Positions 1 to 7,399 of a DNA stretch of 31,373 bases are shown here, piece after piece. The notes under the pieces are model-generated. The model was not told the DNA's origin. It saw only the letters and a program-made list of their open reading frames with translations, and did no database searches. Source of the stretch: Bacteroidota bacterium (GTDB taxonomy: Bacteria; Bacteroidota; Bacteroidia; Chitinophagales; Chitinophagaceae); contig JAEZDR010000102.1 in assembly GCA_023433265.1 (NCBI GenBank), positions 1-31,373 of the forward strand, in the 5' to 3' direction. A program made the position numbers and the translations under genes. The number at the start of each line of letters is the position of its first letter. Positions within the stretch are counted from its first letter, which is position 1.

Positions 1-101
1 ACTACCTTAGCGCCCTGTTCTGCAAAAAGGTTAGCAGTGGCCCGCCCTATGCCAGAACCTCCACCGGTTATAATGGCTACTCTTTTTTCTAATAGTTTCA
101 T
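1..101 (-). CDS. Short-chain dehydrogenase/reductase, N-terminal fragment
   Basis: Only the first 33 codons are in the window; the rest lies beyond position 1. The protein opens with a beta strand and the glycine-rich TGGGSGIGRATA motif at about residues 15-26, the classical SDR Rossmann signature (TGxxxGIG) that binds NAD(P)H, followed by a helix and the next strand (AEQGAKVV). Members are cytoplasmic oxidoreductases; the substrate cannot be judged because the Ser-Tyr-Lys active site is outside the window. The ATG is well supported by a Shine-Dalgarno AGGAGG five bases upstream, which is stronger than at most genes here, and by a TAnnTTTG promoter further upstream. Confidence 0.85.
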   Translation of the reverse strand, partial: MKLLEKRVAIITGGGSGIGRATANLFAEQGAKV

Positions 102-106
102 ACAAT

Positions 107-113
107 CCTCCTT
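107..113 (-). promoter_or_regulatory. Canonical Shine-Dalgarno site of the SDR gene
   Basis: On the minus strand AAGGAGG lies five bases before the ATG at 101. A near-perfect anti-SD match is unusual in Bacteroidota, whose genes mostly have A/T-rich leaders without SD, and no other gene in the window shows one this clear. It fixes the start codon. Confidence 0.7.
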
Positions 114-118
114 GTTTT

Positions 119-146
119 TACATGGGCAACCAACTATTGCCCTGTA
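119..146 (-). promoter_or_regulatory. Stem-loop in the SDR leader
   Basis: TACA(T)GGGCAA at 119-129 pairs with TTGCCCTGTA at 137-146: ten base pairs with one bulged base (123) and a 7-base loop. If the promoter at 152-182 is real, transcription starts at about 145-147, so this stem would be the extreme 5' end of the mRNA, just ahead of the SD. It could stabilise the mRNA, or as DNA act as an operator. Confidence 0.45.
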
Positions 147-151
147 TGATG

Positions 152-182
152 CAAAGCTAGAAATAGCCCCTTCCCGCAGCAA
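152..182 (-). promoter_or_regulatory. Bacteroidota-type promoter for the SDR gene
   Basis: The minus strand reads TTG (180-182), 20 bases, then TAGCTTTG (152-159). This fits the -33 TTG / -7 TAnnTTTG consensus of Bacteroidota sigma-ABfr promoters. The distance to the ATG leaves a leader of about 45 nt that contains the stem-loop and SD. Confidence 0.55.
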
Positions 183-620
183 TGCGAAAAGGCAAGAAAA
201 GGCCTTGATATAAGTCAATAACATTCCATAACGCATTCCTTTAGAAGAAGACAATAGGGTATTAGCTACAGCCTTAGATTGGAGCAGGTGCAATGTATTT
301 ACGGCGACATCCCACCCAAGCGCGGCGAAGAAGCGCGTAGCGTAGGGATCTTCATCTTGATGATGACACCACTCTTTACAAGATACTGTTAAACCCGGCC
401 GCCCTTCGCAAACGCATTAACAACTCGCAGAAGCTTTAAGAACAACGACCTCCTTGTAAAATTCAGTTGCTACAAGCTTTTCAACGAAGCGTTAAAAACC
501 AAGCTATTTGTTGGGTGATGAATTCCTTAACGAGCGACAGTAGAAAAGAAGCTTCAAACTGAGAACACTCATTGTTGTGCCCACATGCGGGAAACTATCT
601 TGCGGCGCAAATAGAAAAAA

Positions 621-1232
621 ATGAAATCAGTTCAGTATAACATAGCACAGAAAGGTTGTTATGCAGTTATATTCTTAATCATCTTCAGCATCTCTAATGT
701 TGCACTTGCACAGAAACGCTGGAGCGTAGGTCTCAGGCCTGCAGTAGGTTTTACAACCGAAAAGCTTGGAGGCTTGTCAGCCAAAACAGGGATTGGATTT
801 GATGCCACCGTGGGTTACCGGTTTATGCCTCACCTTGAAGCTTATGGCGGATGGAGCTGGAATAAATTTCCTACAGAAAGAGCAGGCACATTAGGCAAGC
901 TCGACTTTGAGGAAACCGGTTATTGTTATGGTTTCCGGTTTATTCACCCCATTCATAAAAGCAGGTTATCCTACCTTATACGTATGGGCGGATTGTACAA
1001 CCATATTGAAGTGGAAGATGCGCATGGCAACATCATCGGAAACTCCGGCCATGGTTTTGGATGGGAGCTGGAAGGAGGACTTGTTATACCACTCAAAAAT
1101 AATTGGTACCTCACCCCCGGAGTACGCTACCGCTCACTGACAAGAGATGTGAAGATGAGCCACACCACAACCTCCGTCGATCTTAAATATATCTCCGCCG
1201 GTATTGACCTCTCCTGGCGCTTCGGAAAATAG
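621..1232 (+). CDS. Outer-membrane beta-barrel protein
   Basis: A 203-residue protein. A signal peptide is visible: a basic N-terminus, the hydrophobic run YAVIFLIIFSISNVALA and likely cleavage after ALA/AQ near residue 31. The mature part alternates polar and aromatic residues in strands separated by turns (VGYRFMPHLEAYGGWSW, YCYGFRFIHP, YLIRMGGLYNH, GFGWELEGGLVIPL, WYLTPGVRYRSL) and ends in YISAGIDLSWRFGK, a final strand typical of BAM-inserted barrels. About eight strands fit the length, like the OmpA/OprF/OmpW-type 'outer membrane protein beta-barrel' family. The exact role is unknown. The A-rich leader before the ATG has no SD, as is usual in this phylum. Confidence 0.75.
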   Translation: MKSVQYNIAQKGCYAVIFLIIFSISNVALAQKRWSVGLRPAVGFTTEKLGGLSAKTGIGFDATVGYRFMPHLEAYGGWSWNKFPTERAGTLGKLDFEETGYCYGFRFIHPIHKSRLSYLIRMGGLYNHIEVEDAHGNIIGNSGHGFGWELEGGLVIPLKNNWYLTPGVRYRSLTRDVKMSHTTTSVDLKYISAGIDLSWRFGK

Positions 1233-1238
1233 TTTCCT

Positions 1239-1287
1239 ATTGACTATTCACCATTGCCTATTCACCATTGCCTATTCACTATTCACC
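1239..1287 (+). repeat. Heptanucleotide tandem array ATT(C/G)(A/C)C(C/T), seven units
   Basis: Seven contiguous 7-bp units: ATTGACT, ATTCACC, ATTGCCT, ATTCACC, ATTGCCT, ATTCACT, ATTCACC. It starts seven bases after the stop of the beta-barrel gene. Four units of the same consensus and orientation occur at 5698-5725. It resembles the heptameric STRR elements of cyanobacteria in design. Confidence 0.85.
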
Positions 1288-1380
1288 ATCTCGCCTCCCA
1301 TAAATATGGTAGCCTTTCAGATAATAAAAACAAATATCTACCCCTCCTTGCACAAAACCCCGAAAACAACGCTGACCTTT

Positions 1381-1403
1381 ATAAGCAAATAATTTTTGCT
1401 TAT
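1381..1403 (+). promoter_or_regulatory. Perfect hairpin overlapping the start codon of the lipoprotein gene
   Basis: ATAAGCAAA (1381-1389) and TTTGCTTAT (1395-1403) form a 9-bp perfect stem with loop TAATT. The last two bases of the right arm are the A and T of the ATG at 1402, so the initiation site would be occluded in the folded mRNA. The stem is A/T-rich and could melt readily, for example with temperature or ribosome approach. Confidence 0.5.
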
Positions 1404-2028
1404 GAAATACTTGTTGATGCCACTGGCTGCTACACTGCTCCTTTTTTCTTCCTGCAAGAAAGATTCAGACAACCCTACTCAACCCACAGGCGCATGCAAC
1501 CAAAACCCCGCAAAGATTGGCAGCGTGTACACAATGAAATTGCTACAAAACGGCCAAACCTACACCCAAACCGTAACCGGCGATACCACCGTGAACGGAT
1601 TAAAATACCTCCGCATTCACACGAATACCGGTGGCCAGACAGGCGTGGGCTACCTTGGTGTAGATGCTAGCGGGCAGGTGTGGCAAATTACGCCCCCTGC
1701 AGGCGACCTTGGTTCTACAAATATGATTATGGTGCAGACAGCAAAACCCGCAGGCACTACATGGAGCTATCTCCAAATGAGCCAAAGTGCACCCGGTATC
1801 GTGGATTATAAATACACAATGACGCAAGTGTCAACCACGGAAACCATTACAGTCGCAGGCAAATCATACAGCAATGGCATAAAGGTAAAAGTGCGGCTTG
1901 ATGTTACCTATCAAGGCACCCCCATGTCATCGGCCGAGACCGGCTTTACCTGGTTTTGCGGCCTTGGCATAGGTGGCTCAGAAGCAAACGGCGCCCCTTA
2001 CTCGCAACTCATTAATTTTGTCTACTAG
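1402..2028 (+). CDS. Secreted lipoprotein of unknown function
   Basis: A 208-residue protein starting at ATG 1402; an in-frame TTG six bases upstream is less likely. The signal peptide MKYLLMPLAATLLLFSSC ends in a clear type II lipobox with Cys18 followed by KKDSD, so it should be lipidated, and the acidic +3/+4 residues resemble Bacteroidota export signals for surface lipoproteins. The mature part is rich in Thr, Gly, Val and Tyr in short beta-like stretches (SVYTMKLLQNGQTYTQTV, TTVNGLKYLRIHTN, GIKVKVRLDVTYQG) and suggests one all-beta domain. No enzyme motif was recognised. It sits downstream of the barrel gene but is separated by the heptad array, so co-transcription is uncertain. Confidence 0.7.
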   Translation: MKYLLMPLAATLLLFSSCKKDSDNPTQPTGACNQNPAKIGSVYTMKLLQNGQTYTQTVTGDTTVNGLKYLRIHTNTGGQTGVGYLGVDASGQVWQITPPAGDLGSTNMIMVQTAKPAGTTWSYLQMSQSAPGIVDYKYTMTQVSTTETITVAGKSYSNGIKVKVRLDVTYQGTPMSSAETGFTWFCGLGIGGSEANGAPYSQLINFVY

Positions 2029-2052
2029 AAATCAGAAAAAACCATCAATCTC

Positions 2053-2080
2053 AAAAGGCCGGCTTTTTAGCTGGCTTTTT
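2053..2080 (+). terminator. Rho-independent terminator after the lipoprotein gene
   Basis: GCCGGC (2058-2063), loop TTTTTA, GCTGGC (2070-2075) then five T. The flanking AAAA (2053-2056) can extend the stem into the T run. It lies 25 bases after the stop codon. Confidence 0.75.
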
Positions 2081-2274
2081 TATTGTTCGGTCATTGCCAC
2101 ATTGCTCAACCCTTTGGGCGTCGCACACTTCAACTAACACTCATCTATCGGCAAAGCCTGTTTGCATCAAATGCCAGCACCTGTCATTGGATGCTTCAAC
2201 TACTCATAAACTGCAGGATGCCTATTTTTACCCGCGGTAATTATTCATTATTGATTCGCTCATAAAGAAACACG

Positions 2275-2916
2275 ATGGATCTATATAACCAGGTTTTTGA
2301 AAACAACAGGCAATGGGTCGCAGACAAAAATGCAACCCAACCGCAGTTCTTCGAACAATTGTGTAAAGGTCAATCTCCGGAAATACTTTACATCGGCTGT
2401 AGTGATAGCCGCGTAACTGCAGAAGAAATTACCGGCATTAAGCCCGGCGAAATGTTCGTACACCGCAATATTGCTAACCTTGTACCCAATAATGACAATA
2501 GCTCAGAATCCGTAGTGCTGTACGCCATCGAGCATTTAAAAGTAAAACACATCGTGGTTTGCGGCCACTACTATTGTGGCGGAGTGAAGGCTGCCATGAA
2601 GAGCCAGGACCTCGGCCTCCTAAACCCATGGCTTCGCAACATAAGGGACGTGTACAGGCTGCACAAAGCCGAACTTGATGGCATTGAAGATGAAGATGCG
2701 CGCTACAACAAACTTGTGGAGCTAAATGTATTGGAACAGTGTACCAATGTAATTAAGACGGCTGCTTTTCAAAAGTCGTATGTAAAATACAAATCGCCGT
2801 CTATCCACGGCTGGGTGTTTGATGTTGCAAGCGGCAAGCTCATCGACCTTCACATCGATTACGAGCACATCCTGCATTCCATACAGGAGATTTACGACCT
2901 CACCAAAGATGCCTAA
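2275..2916 (+). CDS. can: Beta-class carbonic anhydrase
   Basis: A 213-residue zinc enzyme catalysing reversible hydration of CO2 to bicarbonate in the cytoplasm, supplying bicarbonate for carboxylases and pH balance. All beta-class ligands are visible: Cys42, Asp44 and Arg46 in GCSDSR (the CxDxR motif), and His98 and Cys101 in VCGHYYCGG (HxxC). The block HRNIANLV with the following SVVLYAIEHLKVKHIVV is also typical. Length matches the family (about 200-230). There is no signal peptide. The gene starts about 195 bases after the preceding terminator, so it likely has its own promoter, though none matching TAnnTTTG was seen. The YceI gene follows after 77 bases. Confidence 0.93.
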   Translation: MDLYNQVFENNRQWVADKNATQPQFFEQLCKGQSPEILYIGCSDSRVTAEEITGIKPGEMFVHRNIANLVPNNDNSSESVVLYAIEHLKVKHIVVCGHYYCGGVKAAMKSQDLGLLNPWLRNIRDVYRLHKAELDGIEDEDARYNKLVELNVLEQCTNVIKTAAFQKSYVKYKSPSIHGWVFDVASGKLIDLHIDYEHILHSIQEIYDLTKDA

Positions 2917-2932
2917 GCTTAGCTGGCTTGTT

Positions 2933-2960
2933 GAAAATGAAGGCGATACGGTAAGCTTTG
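2933..2960 (+). promoter_or_regulatory. Possible promoter of the YceI gene
   Basis: A TTG near 2931-2933 followed by 18 bases and TAAGCTTTG at 2952-2960 resembles the TTG / TAnnTTTG consensus with one extra spacer base in the -7 box. It lies about 33 bases before the ATG at 2994. Weak evidence. Confidence 0.3.
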
Positions 2961-2993
2961 CATCATTTTTGCTGCCCCCTATGAAAAACTATC

Positions 2994-3680
2994 ATGAACT
3001 TCAAAAATCAGTTACTGCTTGTAACCACCTTGCTGTTTTCTTCCACTGCTTTCGTTAGTTGCGATAGTGCCCCTGAAGGTGACAACGCAACAATCACCGA
3101 TGAGCAGAAAGCCGCCGCCGGTGCAGGTCAAAACTTTACCGTGGATACTTCAGAATCTTACATTCGCTTCACGGGCCATGGCGTTGGTAAAAACCATAAA
3201 GGAAAGTTCCGCCTCTCCTCTGGCGAGGTGGCTGTAGCAAATAATCAAATCACAGGCGGCAGTTTCGTCATCAATATCAAGAGTATGGACCTCGACGAGA
3301 AAGGCGGCATTTTCGATGCAAAGCTTCGTCCCCACCTTATGAGCGGCGACTTTTTTGATGCGGACAAATTCAGCACTGCCCGCTTTGAAATCACTAATGT
3401 AGCGCCCTATAGTTCCGATGGTAAAGACACATCGATTGTAGAAGGAGCCAACTTCTCCGTCAGCGGTAACCTTACGCTCAAAGACGTAACGAAAAACATC
3501 ACCTTCCCTGCTCGCATCGACCTGGATGATCAAACTTTAAAAGCCAAAGGCAACTTTGACATCGACAGGAGGCAGTGGACGATGAACTATGGCAATGACA
3601 AAACCCTCGGCGATAATTTCATTTCCGAAACAGTGAATATAGAGCTGGACCTTGAGGCTAAGCTGGCTGCCAAACAGTAA
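2994..3680 (+). CDS. YceI-family lipoprotein
   Basis: A 228-residue protein. The N-terminus has a hydrophobic signal ending in TAFVSC with Cys23 as lipobox cysteine, so it should be anchored as a lipoprotein, whereas E. coli YceI is a soluble periplasmic protein. The mature region matches the YceI lipocalin-like fold: FTVDTSESYIRFTGHGVGKNHKGKFRLSSGEVAV, GSFVINIKSMD, LRPHLMSGDFFDADKFSTARFEIT, GNLTLKDVTKNITFPARI, and the closing FDIDRRQWTMNYGN. The family binds isoprenoid-like lipids in a hydrophobic pocket; the physiological ligand is generally unknown. The gene follows carbonic anhydrase by 77 bases on the same strand and ends at a strong bidirectional terminator. Confidence 0.88.
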   Translation: MNFKNQLLLVTTLLFSSTAFVSCDSAPEGDNATITDEQKAAAGAGQNFTVDTSESYIRFTGHGVGKNHKGKFRLSSGEVAVANNQITGGSFVINIKSMDLDEKGGIFDAKLRPHLMSGDFFDADKFSTARFEITNVAPYSSDGKDTSIVEGANFSVSGNLTLKDVTKNITFPARIDLDDQTLKAKGNFDIDRRQWTMNYGNDKTLGDNFISETVNIELDLEAKLAAKQ

Positions 3681-3704
3681 AAAACATTGTCTTCAATAAA
3701 AGAA

Positions 3705-3733
3705 AAAAGACGGAGCAGGCTGCTCCGTCTTTT
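3705..3733. terminator. Bidirectional terminator between convergent genes
   Basis: AAAAGACGGAGCA (3705-3717) and TGCTCCGTCTTTT (3721-3733) form a 13-bp perfect stem with A-run on one side and T-run on the other. It lies 24 bases after the YceI stop and 21 bases after the stop of the minus-strand T9SS protein, so it can end both transcripts. Confidence 0.9.
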
Positions 3734-3754
3734 CTATGTTTAAAGAGAATCTTC

Positions 3755-5554
3755 TTACTCCGCTTTAATAATTTTCACGCTGCTATTGCTATCACCGCCC
3801 GTCATCTTCACGGTATAGTATCCCGCAGGTAGTGCACTTAGATCCACCGGCAAAACATGCACCCCCGCTGCCAGGGTTGTGCTACTCACAGTCTTAACCC
3901 TAACACCCGATGCATTAATGAAGGCAAGTTGTACCGGTGTGGCCCTGCTCACGCGAATTGCAATATTAGCGGATGTCCTCACCGGGTTGGGATATACAGC
4001 CAATCCTTCGCCACCGTCAGCACGCATTACCTTGAGCACTGCTGAGTAACGATAGCTGCCATCCACATCTATTTGCTTAAGCCTGTAATAATGAATACCG
4101 GCAGTTACGTTTTCATCCAGGTACGAGTACTGAGTGGTTGCATCTGTTTTACCTGCTCCATTCACAAAAGTTAATGCCTGCCATTCCACTCCTGAAAGGC
4201 TATGCTGAATTTCAAAGCCTTTGTTATGGATCTCGTTGGCGGTTGACCATTCAAGCAGGATATTCCCGGCGGCCTCTCTACCGCTAAACTTCAGCAAGGT
4301 TACGGGCAGGCCGGATGTAGTTAATGCGTTAAAAGCTATTGCTGACAAGAAGTTATCATTCTCTGTTATGGGCGTGTTGGCGTTGGTAACGGTGTAAGGA
4401 TTTACCTGTACAGAAGCACCTGAAAAGTTAGCGCCAAAAACTAATTTATCTTCAATAGCAGCGAGGTAAGGCGCATTAATCGATTTGGATTGAAACCTTA
4501 CCTGCGCTTTGAGATTAAGGTTTGAGTCAAGCACTATCAGCCTTGCAGTATCTATTGCTGCCAGCGCAACGACTAGATCATTACCAGGTGTTACAATAAA
4601 CCTGTTCGAAATATTTTTGCCCATCAGCAACGATGAAGAAGTAAGTGTGCTGGATGCAGTAATTGCACCGGAAGCAGCTTCCACCTTCTGTAAAACAAGT
4701 TGCTGCGGTGCACTTGAAGTTGGTTTCATTTGATGAGCCCAGAACAAACTATTATTATTCAAAACCAATCCATCAATTGCGTCGAACGTTACATAATAGT
4801 GTGGAATTAGCCATTGCGTCTGTTGCTGTGCATTCAATTTTGCGAGAAAATTAATATACGAGGTTGATGGCAGAAAAGCACTGATACCATCAAATACAGC
4901 AGATGGAAAACACGTGCCCGAAACATAGATTTCGTTATTCTTATCAACTACAATGCTGCTGAAAGTTCTTACATTAGTAATAGTCTTGTTCCATATTTGT
5001 GTACCGGTGTAGGTGTAGCGGGTAATACTCCCTACCGTGCCCGATACGCTGGTTAGATATATATCGTTACTGGGACCCGTGGTAACCCGGCTTGCCAGGC
5101 TTGTACCCGTGTAGGTTTGATCGCCAGATGCCCAAACTACGTTGCCTGCACTGTCCAATTTTACAATGAACACCCCTGATGATACCGACGGCCTTGTTAG
5201 TGTGAAGCTTCCCAATGAAAGTGTCCCGTTATAGGCGCCGGCCAGCAGGATATTGTCCAGCGAATCCGTGGCCACAGACAACACGACTGCTGTGGCAGGA
5301 AAGTTTTTTTGCCAGGCAAGCATACCGGCCGAGTCCTTCTTTTGTACAAAAAGATCGCCCATGTACGCCCCGTTTACTGAGAGTGTAGCTTTTCTGTTAT
5401 TGATAACTACGATTGCGTCCCCTGATGATGTACTGGCAAGCGCTGAAATAAAATGATTGTGGCTAAACCCGAGGTTATGTGCCCACGAAGCAGTTTGTGC
5501 AATGCCGGATACAGCCAGCAACCCGGCAATAAGTGCAAGGAAAAGTTTGGTCAT
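3755..5554 (-). CDS. T9SS type A sorting domain protein with propeller-like repeats
   Basis: A 599-residue secreted protein. Signal peptide MTKLFLALIAGLLAVSGIAQ (1-20). Residues 20-420 hold repeated units of the type 'A-xx-D-S-xx-N-I-L-L-A-G-x-Y' followed by FIVKLDSAGNVVWA or FLAKLNAQQQTQWL, which resemble the SBBP/beta-propeller repeats of Bacteroidota surface proteins. Then comes the spacer LLKFSGREAAGNILLEWSTANEIHNKGFE and HYYRLKQIDVDG, a fibronectin-like module that often precedes the tail. The last 75 or so residues, beginning VYPNPV and ending in SSVKIIKAE, are a type A C-terminal sorting domain, recognised by T9SS and removed or swapped for a lipopolysaccharide anchor. Function unknown. 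It converges on the YceI gene. Confidence 0.88.
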   Translation of the reverse strand: MTKLFLALIAGLLAVSGIAQTASWAHNLGFSHNHFISALASTSSGDAIVVINNRKATLSVNGAYMGDLFVQKKDSAGMLAWQKNFPATAVVLSVATDSLDNILLAGAYNGTLSLGSFTLTRPSVSSGVFIVKLDSAGNVVWASGDQTYTGTSLASRVTTGPSNDIYLTSVSGTVGSITRYTYTGTQIWNKTITNVRTFSSIVVDKNNEIYVSGTCFPSAVFDGISAFLPSTSYINFLAKLNAQQQTQWLIPHYYVTFDAIDGLVLNNNSLFWAHQMKPTSSAPQQLVLQKVEAASGAITASSTLTSSSLLMGKNISNRFIVTPGNDLVVALAAIDTARLIVLDSNLNLKAQVRFQSKSINAPYLAAIEDKLVFGANFSGASVQVNPYTVTNANTPITENDNFLSAIAFNALTTSGLPVTLLKFSGREAAGNILLEWSTANEIHNKGFEIQHSLSGVEWQALTFVNGAGKTDATTQYSYLDENVTAGIHYYRLKQIDVDGSYRYSAVLKVMRADGGEGLAVYPNPVRTSANIAIRVSRATPVQLAFINASGVRVKTVSSTTLAAGVHVLPVDLSALPAGYYTVKMTGGDSNSSVKIIKAE

Positions 5555-5697
5555 TGTGCAACAGATATAAAAAAGGAAAGATACACAATCCTGTCATATC
5601 GTTGCCTTCATCAGGCCAGGAACATCTTCGATGCTGCACCTCTCGCGGCCCGGCCCCCTTCTTCATCGTGGAAAAGGACCGGGGATGAGGTCGCCCG

Positions 5698-5725
5698 ATT
5701 GACCATTCACTATTGCCTATTCACT
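5698..5725 (+). repeat. Heptanucleotide tandem array, four units
   Basis: ATTGACC, ATTCACT, ATTGCCT, ATTCACT, the same ATT(C/G)(A/C)C(C/T) consensus and strand as at 1239-1287. It lies about 50 bases before the start of the amidohydrolase, between divergent genes. Confidence 0.8.
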
Positions 5726-5774
5726 TCCCCCCATTTCTCATTTATTTCTTTATTTTGATCCACACCTCAAGCAA

Positions 5775-7058
5775 ATGAAAAAAGCCATCCAACTGCTCCT
5801 GCTGCTTTTACCCTCCTTTGCACTGAAAGCACAACCCACCTACCTGCACTGCGGCAGGCTCATTGACGTGCGCGCAGGAAAGGTGCAGGAAAGCATGACC
5901 ATCATCGTGGACAAAAACAAAATCATCGACGTCCAAAAAGGATACACAACACCCACTGCCGGCGCCAGGCTAATAGACCTCAAGGGCAGCACGGTAATGC
6001 CCGGACTCATGGACATGCACGTACACATGGAAACGGAGACGAAAAAAGGCGGTGTTGTAGACCGCTTTATCATGAACCCTGCTGATATCGCTTATGAAGC
6101 AAGCCACCATGCCTATGTAACCCTGATGGCAGGCTTTACCACTGTGCGCGACCTTGGCGGCAGCGGGGTAAACATTTCATTGCGCAACGCTATCAATAAA
6201 GGCCTGGTAGTGGGGCCGCGCATATATGCTGCAGGTAAATCAATTGCCACTACGGGTGGACATGCCGATCCTACCAATGGCTACCGGAAAGATTTAATGG
6301 GCGATCCGGGTCCGAAAGAGGGCGTAATCAATGGTCCCGAGGATGCAAGAAAAGCAGTGCGCCAGCGGTATAAGGACGGCGCTGACCTGGTAAAGATAAC
6401 TGCTACAGCGGGTGTGCTTAGCCAGGCAAAAGATGCAATGGGTGCGCAGTTTACTGATGAGGAGTTGAAAGCGATTATGGAAACGGCGAAGGATTATGGT
6501 TACCGTGTTGCCGCTCATGCACATGGTGCTGAGGGTATGAAAAGGGCTATCAAAGCAGGAATCACTTCAATAGAACATGGAACCTTTATGGATGATGAAA
6601 CAATTGCGCTGATGAAGCAGCATGGCACCTGGTATGTTCCTACCATTACCGCAGGAAAAGCTGTGGGTGACTCTGCAAAGATCGCAGGCTACTATTCTGA
6701 TCTAGTCACGCCGAAAGCTTTGATGGTGGGACCTAAGATACAAAGCACCTTCAGCAAAGCCTACAAAGCAGGAGTGAAGATAGCTTTCGGTACCGATGCC
6801 GGTGTTTTCAAGCATGGCGAGAACTGGAGAGAATTCGGCTTTATGGCAGAAGCAGGAATGCCTGCTATGGAAACCATACGCAGTGCAACACTTTATGCCT
6901 CAGATTTGTTAGGCACCAGCGACATTCTGGGTGTGATAGAAAAAGGAAAACTGGCCGACATCATCGCCGTTGAAGGCGACCCGCTTACTAACCTAAGCCT
7001 CATGGGTAAAGTGCATTTTGTGATGAAGAATGGAGAAGTATATAAAGGCGCAAAGTAG
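5775..7058 (+). CDS. Secreted metal-dependent amidohydrolase (imidazolonepropionase/Xaa-Pro dipeptidase-like)
   Basis: A 427-residue protein. Signal peptide MKKAIQLLLLLLPSFALKAQ (1-19/20) implies export. The amidohydrolase TIM barrel is complete: His81 and His83 in MDMHVHME after the conserved VMPGLMD, Lys207 in DLVKITATAGV (bridging carboxylated lysine), His247 or His249 in AHAHG, His267 in IEHGTF and Asp340 in FGTDAG. This is a binuclear-metal arrangement, as in the subgroup annotated as imidazolonepropionase-related or Xaa-Pro dipeptidase enzymes that hydrolyse peptides or cyclic amides in the periplasm. The C-terminus (LGVIEKGKLADIIAVEGDPL) closes the small beta domain. Substrate cannot be set from sequence. 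It is likely transcribed alone, diverging from the T9SS gene. Confidence 0.88.
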   Translation: MKKAIQLLLLLLPSFALKAQPTYLHCGRLIDVRAGKVQESMTIIVDKNKIIDVQKGYTTPTAGARLIDLKGSTVMPGLMDMHVHMETETKKGGVVDRFIMNPADIAYEASHHAYVTLMAGFTTVRDLGGSGVNISLRNAINKGLVVGPRIYAAGKSIATTGGHADPTNGYRKDLMGDPGPKEGVINGPEDARKAVRQRYKDGADLVKITATAGVLSQAKDAMGAQFTDEELKAIMETAKDYGYRVAAHAHGAEGMKRAIKAGITSIEHGTFMDDETIALMKQHGTWYVPTITAGKAVGDSAKIAGYYSDLVTPKALMVGPKIQSTFSKAYKAGVKIAFGTDAGVFKHGENWREFGFMAEAGMPAMETIRSATLYASDLLGTSDILGVIEKGKLADIIAVEGDPLTNLSLMGKVHFVMKNGEVYKGAK

Positions 7059-7094
7059 AGGCTATCTACTTTGGCACACTCTTTTCATTCCTAA

Positions 7095-7250
7095 CACAGA
7101 CGAGTGAAGAAAGAGAGAGAGATTGGAGTTGTGATGAGAGGAATTGTGAGAGAGATGAGTGAACGTCGTTAGGTTTACCTGCGTTATGCAGAGAGTGGTT
7201 GAACCTTATAGAAAAATGTCCCGGCTAGTACCCGGGACATTTTAATTTAT
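7095..7250 (+). repeat. Duplicated ~150-bp element, copy A (possible small RNA)
   Basis: Aligned by eye with 8535-8688. Shared blocks in the same order: ACGAGTGA, GAGATTG, a GA-rich tract, ATGAG..CGTC...TTAGGT, TGGxTGAACC, ATAG and then the near-identical AAAATGTyCCGG / CTAGTAC / CCGGGACATTTT hairpin followed by ATTT. Short reading frames inside are not conserved between copies, which argues against a peptide. The left part is strikingly purine-rich (AGAGAGAGAG). A ~150-nt transcript ending in the hairpin and U-run is plausible. Confidence 0.7.
7213..7243 (+). terminator. Hairpin terminator ending element copy A
   Basis: AAAATGTCCCGG (7213-7224), loop CTAGTAC, CCGGGACATTTT (7232-7243): a perfect 12-bp stem followed by AATTTATT. 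It can also terminate the amidohydrolase transcript, about 155 bases after its stop. Confidence 0.8.
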
Positions 7251-7399
7251 TCCAAAACAATGGGCATTAAATGAAATCGCCCTCATGCTAAACCTGCCTC
7301 ATTTATACGGAAGGTGCGTAGACACCAGCTTCCCTTGATCCTTTATGAAACTATATAACTATAATTAAGCCTTTTTTTCACTGAAAAGGAATAATGCAA

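Larger units (their letters stand above)
102..620. other. Intergenic region between divergent genes
   Basis: The first 80 bases hold the promoter, stem-loop and SD of the SDR gene. The remainder (about 185-620) has no convincing gene. A run of about 30 codons in plus frame ending at a stop near 439 looks protein-like but has no start and is closed upstream by a stop. A weak promoter-like TATCTTG at 596-602, with TTG about 18 bases upstream, precedes the gene at 621. Confidence 0.5.
7059..7399. other. Intergenic region with element copy A
   Basis: Convergent gap between the amidohydrolase and the minus-strand cassette. It contains copy A of the duplicated purine-rich element (about 7095-7250) with its hairpin. 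A weak CCTTTT/AAAAGG hairpin at 7370-7389 could end the minus-strand operon. No coding sequence was seen. Confidence 0.6.

Noticed and set aside
358..439. Protein-like stretch DDDTTLYKILLNPAALRKRINNSQKL ahead of a stop
   Set aside because: No start codon and an in-frame stop about six codons upstream; could be a gene remnant but the evidence is too thin to annotate.
1254..1670. 138-codon plus-strand frame overlapping the heptad array and the lipoprotein gene
   Set aside because: The N-terminal part is translated heptad repeat, and the remainder overlaps a clear lipoprotein in another frame.
2083..2265. 60-codon frame between the terminator and the carbonic anhydrase gene
   Set aside because: Starts on a non-ATG codon right at the terminator, has odd composition, and shows no motif or leader.
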